A program made the position numbers and the translations under genes. The notes under the pieces are model-generated. The model saw only the letters and a program-made list of their open reading frames with translations. It was not told where the DNA came from and made no database searches. 30,397 nt of DNA from CAYRTD01 sp964426915. Its GTDB lineage: Bacteria; Bacteroidota; Bacteroidia; Bacteroidales; GCA-2748055. The stretch's first letter is position 1; every line of letters begins with the position of its first letter. The stretch is taken from contig CAYRTD010000030.1 in assembly GCA_964426915.1 (NCBI GenBank), positions 1 to 30,397 on the forward strand, in the 5' to 3' direction. Below, piece by piece: positions 25,394 to 30,397 of the stretch.

Positions 25394-26440
25394 ATGCTTA
25401 AAGTTGCAATTGTCATATTAAACTGGAACGGTGCCGGTTATTTAAAGAGATTTTTGCCCGGTGTTATTCGTAGTTCTGATTTTCCGGATGTGAAAGTATT
25501 TGTGGCAGACAATGCTTCCTCGGATGAATCCGTATCCATGCTGAAAAAAGATTTTCCTTCTGTGGAAATACTAATGCTTGACAGGAATTATGGTTTTGCA
25601 GAAGGATATAACCGGGCTTTTGCTCAGATTGAATCCGAGTATTTTCTGCTGCTTAACTCAGATGTTGAAGTTACCCTGAACTGGCTGAAGAAGCTTATTG
25701 AAACGATGGATTCAGATCCCTTAATAGCAGCTTGTACTCCTAAGATCAAATCCTATGAAATGAGAGATTATTTTGAATATGCAGGTGCTGCGGGAGGTTA
25801 TATTGATAAGTACGGATATGCATTTTGCCAGGGACGGATTTTTGATGCACTCGAAGCGGATTACGGACAATACGATCAGGAGAAGGAGATATTCTGGGCC
25901 AGCGGGGCATGCATGCTCATTAGAGCTCCTTTGTATAAGCTTTCCGGAGGACTTGATCAACAGTTTTTTGCCCATTTCGAAGAAATTGATCTTTGCTGGA
26001 GATTGAAAAACCGAGGATATAAATTAGTGTTTGTTCCGGAATCTACCGTATTTCATGTAGGGGGAGGCGCACTTCCCAGGACAAACCCATTCAAAACCTA
26101 CCTGAATTTCAGGAACAGTCTTTTTGCTCTGTATAAAAATTTACCGGAACACAAGCTTTTTCCTGTGATTTTTTTACGATTACTTATGGATGGTATTTCC
26201 ATGGCCAGATTTCTCAGTGGAGGGAAATTCAGGGATATTTCGGCTATTTTCAGGGCCCATTTTTCATTCTATGCGAATTTTAGAAAATACCGGAAATTTC
26301 GTTCGGAGGAGAAAAAATTTATCAGCAGTTATGATCATAAAGAAATATATCCCCGCAGTATAGTATGGGATTATTTTCTTAGGAAGAAATACACTTTTGT
26401 ATCGTTAAAATGGTTTATCAAACCTGTAATTAAACGCTAG
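25394..26440 (+). CDS. GT2 family glycosyltransferase (rhamnosyltransferase-like)
   Basis: 348 residues. The GT-A domain begins VAIVILNWNGAGYL, with DNASSDES at 39-46 for nucleotide-sugar binding and NSDVEV (Asp90, Glu92) in the DXD position. ASGACMLIRAPLYKLSGGLDQ and HFEEIDLCWRLKNRGYKL are the acceptor-side motifs of WbbL-type enzymes. It probably transfers a sugar such as rhamnose to a surface polysaccharide or lipid-linked precursor on the cytoplasmic face; donor and acceptor are inferred only at family level. It ends the five-gene plus-strand run and overlaps the convergent pyrophosphatase gene by 11 bases. Confidence 0.9.
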   Translation: MLKVAIVILNWNGAGYLKRFLPGVIRSSDFPDVKVFVADNASSDESVSMLKKDFPSVEILMLDRNYGFAEGYNRAFAQIESEYFLLLNSDVEVTLNWLKKLIETMDSDPLIAACTPKIKSYEMRDYFEYAGAAGGYIDKYGYAFCQGRIFDALEADYGQYDQEKEIFWASGACMLIRAPLYKLSGGLDQQFFAHFEEIDLCWRLKNRGYKLVFVPESTVFHVGGGALPRTNPFKTYLNFRNSLFALYKNLPEHKLFPVIFLRLLMDGISMARFLSGGKFRDISAIFRAHFSFYANFRKYRKFRSEEKKFISSYDHKEIYPRSIVWDYFLRKKYTFVSLKWFIKPVIKR

Positions 26441-27101
26441 AGAGAATATTGTCAAGATTTTCGAATTTTTTCTTATAATCATCTATAGATCTTTCAATTA
26501 CGCTGTAGGCCTCTTTGACACCGTATGTATGGGTTATTTCACAATTACTTGGTCTTCCGGGCAGATCTTTATAGGTAAGAAAATAATGTTTTAATCGCTC
26601 AACTACGTTTTCGGGTACTTCGGAAATATCTTTAAAATTTTCATACATTGCATCGTTATTCAGAACTGCAATGATCTTGTCGTCAGCCTGTTTTTTATCT
26701 ATCATTCGGAAACCTCCTATCGGCCGGGCATCTACAAGTATATCTCCATGTGATATTTCTTTCTCGGTGAGGATGCAGATATCAACAGGGTCTCCGTCTC
26801 CTGTTATTTCTTTTATATTTGTTTGCTCACGGCTGAGTTCTGCCACACCCGCCCCGGAAAAGGTCTGGGGTATGAACCCATAAAGTGCGGGAACAGTATT
26901 GGAATATTTTTGAGGTCTATCGATTTTCAGGTAACCGGAAACTTTATCTACTTCATATTTAACGGAATCTCTGGGCACCATTTCAATGAAACATGTTACA
27001 ACTTCCGGAGCCTTTTCTCCTATATCTACGCCATGCCAGGGATGTGATTTGTATCTGAGACCCATTAATCTTCCTATTGGATCCATTAGTTTATTTGCCA
27101 T
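26430..27101 (-). CDS. ppa: Inorganic pyrophosphatase (family I)
   Basis: A 223-residue soluble pyrophosphatase that hydrolyses PPi to drive biosynthesis. The family I signature is visible as DGDPVD (102-107) followed by ICILTEKE, with upstream residues in RDSVKYEVDKVSGYLKIDR and the structural PALYGFIPQT. It is longer than the ~175-residue E. coli enzyme because of an N-terminal extension (MDPIGRLMGLRYKSHPWHGV) that eukaryote-like and Bacteroidota relatives also show, as I recall. It is convergent with the glycosyltransferase gene (11-base overlap), and no terminator separates them. Confidence 0.92.
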   Translation of the reverse strand: MANKLMDPIGRLMGLRYKSHPWHGVDIGEKAPEVVTCFIEMVPRDSVKYEVDKVSGYLKIDRPQKYSNTVPALYGFIPQTFSGAGVAELSREQTNIKEITGDGDPVDICILTEKEISHGDILVDARPIGGFRMIDKKQADDKIIAVLNNDAMYENFKDISEVPENVVERLKHYFLTYKDLPGRPSNCEITHTYGVKEAYSVIERSIDDYKKKFENLDNILSSV

Positions 27102-27146
27102 TACTCAATATGATTTAAGTTTTTTGTAATTCTCCACCGGCATGGA

Positions 27147-28451
27147 TTAAAGAACCTTCAATAAATTTTCCAGGGCGATTCCCCGACTCGCTTTAAGAAG
27201 GACCAAACAACCAGTAACAGGTTTTGCTAAGAAATGTTCAAATAATTCTTTTGCAGAATCGTAAAAATTGAAATTGTAAAGCTTACTGAACTGCTTAAAT
27301 TCTTTTCCAATCAGATAAACTTCGTTAAACTCTTCTTTTTCAATTTCATCCAGAATCCTCTTATGTTCATCTGCTGAATAGGACCCAAGTTCCAGCATAT
27401 CACCTAAAATAAGAATTTTATTATCGCTTTTCATGCTTTTAAAATTTTCCAGCGCCTCTCTCATGCTGGTGGGATTTGCATTATAGGCATCAGAGATCAC
27501 CAGATTTCTTTTTGTTGCAATGAATTGTGAGCGATTAAAAGTACTTTTATAGGATTCAAGGCTTTTTATAATTTCTTCAGGTGTAATGTTGAAAAATGCT
27601 CCCACGCATGCTGCTGCCAGAACATTTTCCATATTGTAGGCGCCGGTCAGATTAAGGTCAGCCTCCATGATGATGTTTTCTCTTAAAAATTTAATACCTA
27701 GCTTCAGCTTTTCGCTACTGTTAATTATGAACCCATCGCAAAGGGGGGAAGAACCGTTTATATAATATATTTTTCTCAAATTATTATTTGTTCGGGAAAG
27801 CTCCTCAAGTATCTCATTACTTCCGTTTATGAAAATGGTTCCTCTCTTCTCATTAAGATAATTGTAGAGTTCTGATTTCGCTTTTTTTATCCCTTCAAGA
27901 GAGCCGAAACCTTCCAGATGTGCTTTCCCGATATTTGTGATCATTCCGTATCCGGGTTGGGAAATCCTGCATAGAAAATCTATCTCACCTGGATGATTCG
28001 CCCCCATTTCAATTATGGCAATCTCTTCATCTCTGATCTTTAAAATACTTAGGGGAACACCAATATGATTATTGAGATTTCCCTGGGTGGCAAGTGTTTT
28101 GTATTTAGACGAGAGAACTGCGTGCATTAGCTCCTTGGTGGTTGTTTTTCCATTGGAACCTGTAATACCGATTACCGGGATTCTTAATTGCTCACGATGA
28201 TGTTTTGCAAGCTGCTGGAGTGTTTTCAGACTATTTTCAACGAGAAAATACCTGTCATCCAGGACTACTTCAGGATCATCAACAATAGCCATTTTGCATC
28301 CCTCATTCAAGGCGCTATTGGCGAATCTGTTGCCGTCAAAATGTTCTCCTTTCAGAGCAAAGAAAATGAGATTTTCATCTGCTTTTCTATTGTCGGTGCA
28401 TACTCCGGACGATTTCAGGAAGTGTTCATATAAAACTCGAATGCTATGCAT
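27147..28451 (-). CDS. murF: UDP-MurNAc-tripeptide--D-Ala-D-Ala ligase
   Basis: A 434-residue cytoplasmic ligase that adds D-Ala-D-Ala to complete the peptidoglycan pentapeptide precursor. The N-terminal domain has VCTDNRKADENLIFFALKG. The ATP P-loop GSNGKTTT is at 98-105, and TQGNLNNHIGVPLSIL follows. DAYNANPTSMREAL and the C-terminal LLKASRGIALENLL are MurF hallmarks. It is downstream of gldJ on the same strand but separated by a strong bidirectional terminator, so it probably has its own promoter. A murF-gldJ neighbourhood is also, as I recall, seen in flavobacteria. Confidence 0.96.
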   Translation of the reverse strand: MHSIRVLYEHFLKSSGVCTDNRKADENLIFFALKGEHFDGNRFANSALNEGCKMAIVDDPEVVLDDRYFLVENSLKTLQQLAKHHREQLRIPVIGITGSNGKTTTKELMHAVLSSKYKTLATQGNLNNHIGVPLSILKIRDEEIAIIEMGANHPGEIDFLCRISQPGYGMITNIGKAHLEGFGSLEGIKKAKSELYNYLNEKRGTIFINGSNEILEELSRTNNNLRKIYYINGSSPLCDGFIINSSEKLKLGIKFLRENIIMEADLNLTGAYNMENVLAAACVGAFFNITPEEIIKSLESYKSTFNRSQFIATKRNLVISDAYNANPTSMREALENFKSMKSDNKILILGDMLELGSYSADEHKRILDEIEKEEFNEVYLIGKEFKQFSKLYNFNFYDSAKELFEHFLAKPVTGCLVLLKASRGIALENLLKVL

Positions 28452-28500
28452 TTTTGGATGTTCAGGATATAAATATAGAAAAAATGAATTGTATTAATAT

Positions 28501-28534
28501 AAAAAGGCCATCAATGATTGATGGCCTTTTTTTT
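28501..28534. terminator. Bidirectional rho-independent terminator between gldJ and murF
   Basis: AAAAAGGCCATCAAT (28501-28515) and ATTGATGGCCTTTTT (28517-28531) form a near-perfect stem with A and T runs on both sides, so it can work on either strand. On the minus strand it ends the gldJ transcript. Confidence 0.9.
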
Positions 28535-28548
28535 ATCCGCTAATTTGT

Positions 28549-28628
28549 CTTTGTCAATAAAGTGGAGAGTCTGGATCATAAGGTTCGAGATCAAGCAACG
28601 CCGATATCGGACATTGTGGACAGACACT
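28549..28628 (+). mobile_element. MITE-like repeat, copy D (compact 80-bp core)
   Basis: The left end CTTTGTCAATAAAGT and right end GACATTGTGGACAGACACT match the other copies. Here the left half (ending TTCGAGATCAAG) joins the right half (CAACGCCGATATCGG) directly, with no palindromic insert. It lies between the gldJ stop codon and the gldJ terminator. Confidence 0.8.
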
Positions 28629-28639
28629 AATTATAAAAC

Positions 28640-30151
28640 TTAAAATCCTGTTGGAGTGCCAACCCTGGTCATAGCACAACGGAACCCGATATCATCGCGG
28701 GATTCTGTTTCAAGAAGGAATCTTCTTGTTCCCGGACTAAGATAATAGGCACGGTCTCTCCATGATCCTCCTTTGTATACTCTAACCCTGTCGTTTATAA
28801 GTGATGATCTTTCATACTCATTGTTAACATACATATTTCCGCTTCCTTTCTGATATGCCTCGGAAGCAGTGTCTGTTTCTGCATAGAACATTGAAGAGTT
28901 AAGATCACCGTCGCGGTAATTCCTGTAATCGGATTTTCTGTAATTAAATCTATCTTCGGCATCTGCTTCGGTAATAGGAACACGAATTACCCTTCCGAGA
29001 CTATCAACTTGGGGCATATTGTCATTGGCGGGATCCTGGTAAATTTTATCGAACTGGTTTCCTCTGTATGGATTGAACTCGCTAACATCCTGGAATGAAA
29101 GTGGTCTGTAGACATCTGATACCCATTCGTTCACATTTCCTGCCATGCAATAAAGTCCGTAATCGTTAGGCCAGAATGATCTGACAGGGGTAGTGATAGA
29201 ACCTGCATCATTCAGCGATCCGGCTACACCCATCATATCACCTTTCCCTCTCTGGAAATTCGCTCTCATTTCACCCATGTTTTTTGGGGAGTCATTTCTA
29301 ACATTATGTCCATTCCAGGGATAAATCTTTCTTTCCCATACAAGCTCATCGACAGTGTTTCCGCGAAGTGCAAATGCTGCGAATTCCCATTCAGCTTCGG
29401 TTGGAAGACGATATTTTGGCAAAAGAAGTCCGTCTTCCAGTTTAAGGTCTCTGGTATCGCTATTCGGATTAAGACTTTCAATTGCATTTCTGTATGTGGG
29501 TTTATAAATACCCAGAAGGAATGCCTCAGTATTGAAGTGATTCTCTCCTTTTTGATCGGTCGATAATTCAATAATTCCTTCATTTACCAGGATCATCTCA
29601 TTCACCCTGTCTGTTCTCCACAGACAGTAATCATTTGCCTGAAGCCAGTTTACACCCACAACAGGGTACTCATTAAAGGTGGGATGACGGAAATAATATT
29701 CCACATAAGGCTCATTATAAGCCATCGGATTTCTCCAGACAAGGGTATCGGGAAGAGCCCTTCTTACAACATTTCTTTGAGGATCAACATCCTCACTGAA
29801 TATTCTTCCCAGCCAGTAAAGATATTCACGATAGTCAATATTTTTTACTTCAGTTTCGTCCATATAGAACGAAGAGACGGTAACTCTCCTTGGAACTGCA
29901 TTCCATTCATACATTACATCGTCCTGAACACGGCCCATGGTAAAAGTACCTCCTTCGATAAGTACAAGACCAGGTCCGGTTTCTTGTTCAACTGCGTTTT
30001 GAACTTCAAAGCCGCCATTGGCAGGATCATTATAATCCCATCCTGTGGAGGATGAACTTTTTCCTGTTGAAGTCAGGTCCTTTTTGCCACAGGAATAAAA
30101 CATTGCCAGTGCAATAATAATGACAGGAAAAATTTTCAGCTTGATTTTCAT
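28640..30151 (-). CDS. gldJ: Gliding motility / T9SS-associated lipoprotein GldJ
   Basis: 503 residues. The lipoprotein signal MKIKLKIFPVIIIALAMFYSC places the lipid anchor at Cys21. The rest is a formylglycine-generating-enzyme-like (SUMF1) fold: LVLIEGGTFTMG, SFYMDETEVKNIDYREYL, PVVGVNWLQANDYCLWR, RLPTEAEWEFAA, CMAGNVNEWVSDVYR and VYKGGSWRDRAYYLSPGTR. TGWDYNDPANGGF, GRVQDDVMYEWNAVP and LPDTLVWRNP fit GldJ better than the paralogue GldK. GldJ is needed for gliding and for stable GldK in Flavobacterium; in a non-gliding species it would support T9SS. The upstream neighbour is a PorP/SprF-family gene 62 bases away, consistent with this role. Confidence 0.88.
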   Translation of the reverse strand: MKIKLKIFPVIIIALAMFYSCGKKDLTSTGKSSSSTGWDYNDPANGGFEVQNAVEQETGPGLVLIEGGTFTMGRVQDDVMYEWNAVPRRVTVSSFYMDETEVKNIDYREYLYWLGRIFSEDVDPQRNVVRRALPDTLVWRNPMAYNEPYVEYYFRHPTFNEYPVVGVNWLQANDYCLWRTDRVNEMILVNEGIIELSTDQKGENHFNTEAFLLGIYKPTYRNAIESLNPNSDTRDLKLEDGLLLPKYRLPTEAEWEFAAFALRGNTVDELVWERKIYPWNGHNVRNDSPKNMGEMRANFQRGKGDMMGVAGSLNDAGSITTPVRSFWPNDYGLYCMAGNVNEWVSDVYRPLSFQDVSEFNPYRGNQFDKIYQDPANDNMPQVDSLGRVIRVPITEADAEDRFNYRKSDYRNYRDGDLNSSMFYAETDTASEAYQKGSGNMYVNNEYERSSLINDRVRVYKGGSWRDRAYYLSPGTRRFLLETESRDDIGFRCAMTRVGTPTGF

Positions 30152-30213
30152 AGTGTTACAGGTTGTTTTTTATGAAATATACTGTTATTAATAATACTAA
30201 TTCTCAAAAATAA

Positions 30214-30397
30214 CTAAATTTTAGGACATTTTATTGCCCTGTGTTTCTTTTTCTTTAAACCATCTAATGTTAAAATCAGTGATAATTCATGTGCCCCTAA
30301 AAGAGGAATGTTCACTGATGGTAACGATAACTGCTGGTCATAACTATAACGGAATCTGTAATTTTTTGTTACATAGCCTGCAGAAAAAATTAAAGCA
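30214..30397 (-). CDS. PorP/SprF-family T9SS outer-membrane protein, C-terminal fragment
   Basis: The minus strand reads 60 residues into the window edge, ending at a TAG (30214-30216). The fragment has alternating beta-strand character (YRFRYSYDQQLSLPS), then LLGAHELSLILTL and a basic tail with KCPKI. G-x-HE-x-SL followed by a short basic end containing CP is how PorP/SprF family members finish. These are outer-membrane beta-barrel proteins associated with type IX secretion and gliding adhesins. The start lies outside the window. Confidence 0.78.
   Translation of the reverse strand, partial: ALIFSAGYVTKNYRFRYSYDQQLSLPSVNIPLLGAHELSLILTLDGLKKKKHRAIKCPKI

Overview
This window looks like chromosomal DNA of a Bacteroidota bacterium, probably Bacteroidales or Marinilabiliales. 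The evidence is a type IX secretion (T9SS) C-terminal sorting domain on a 1604-residue exported protein, a GldJ-type lipoprotein preceded by the C-terminus of a PorP/SprF-family protein, AT-rich intergenic DNA, and start codons mostly lacking Shine-Dalgarno sequences. A run of exactly 100 Ns (233-332) marks a scaffold gap, so this is a draft assembly or MAG.

Layout. 1-1471: tRNA-Ser(CGA), a palindromic repeat cluster containing the gap, and a decayed transporter gene. 1472-6286: the large T9SS cargo protein with its terminator. 6501-11109 (minus): an osmolyte cluster made of a BCCT carrier, a tandem universal stress protein and an orphan betaine-type binding lipoprotein, followed by a Tat-exported TIM-barrel protein. 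11218-15051 (minus): NAD salvage (pncB, pncA) upstream of a Tat-exported aldo/keto reductase with an Fe-S tail. 15896-17359 (plus): a tyrosine phenol-lyase/tryptophanase-type enzyme. 17556-19367 (minus): nitroreductase and folC. 19647-26440 (plus): a PIN-PhoH protein, then a tight five-gene run of sixA, ppk1, an inositol-monophosphatase-like gene, a lipid A-type acyltransferase and a GT2 glycosyltransferase. 26430-30397 (minus): inorganic pyrophosphatase, murF, gldJ and the end of a porP/sprF-type gene.

How the genes work together. The BCCT, USP and binding-protein genes point to compatible-solute handling under stress. pncB and pncA share a 4-base overlap and form one nicotinamide salvage unit. 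SixA, polyphosphate kinase and pyrophosphatase share a phosphate/polyphosphate theme. The acyltransferase, glycosyltransferase and murF belong to envelope construction. GldJ, PorP/SprF and the T9SS cargo belong to secretion and gliding machinery.

The most unusual content is non-coding. A family of short elements with imperfect terminal inverted repeats (AGTGTCTGTC...GACAGACACT) occurs at 6501-6711, 11218-11374, 15188-15699 and 28549-28628, with a probable eroded relative at 19381-19556. All are in the same orientation. The 80-bp copy at 28549 looks like an empty core; the others have the same two halves separated by palindromic inserts. One copy truncates what looks like an Mth938-domain gene, and another overlaps the stop codon of the TIM-barrel gene. 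No transposase for the family is present. No CRISPR array, rRNA, prophage or defence system was seen.
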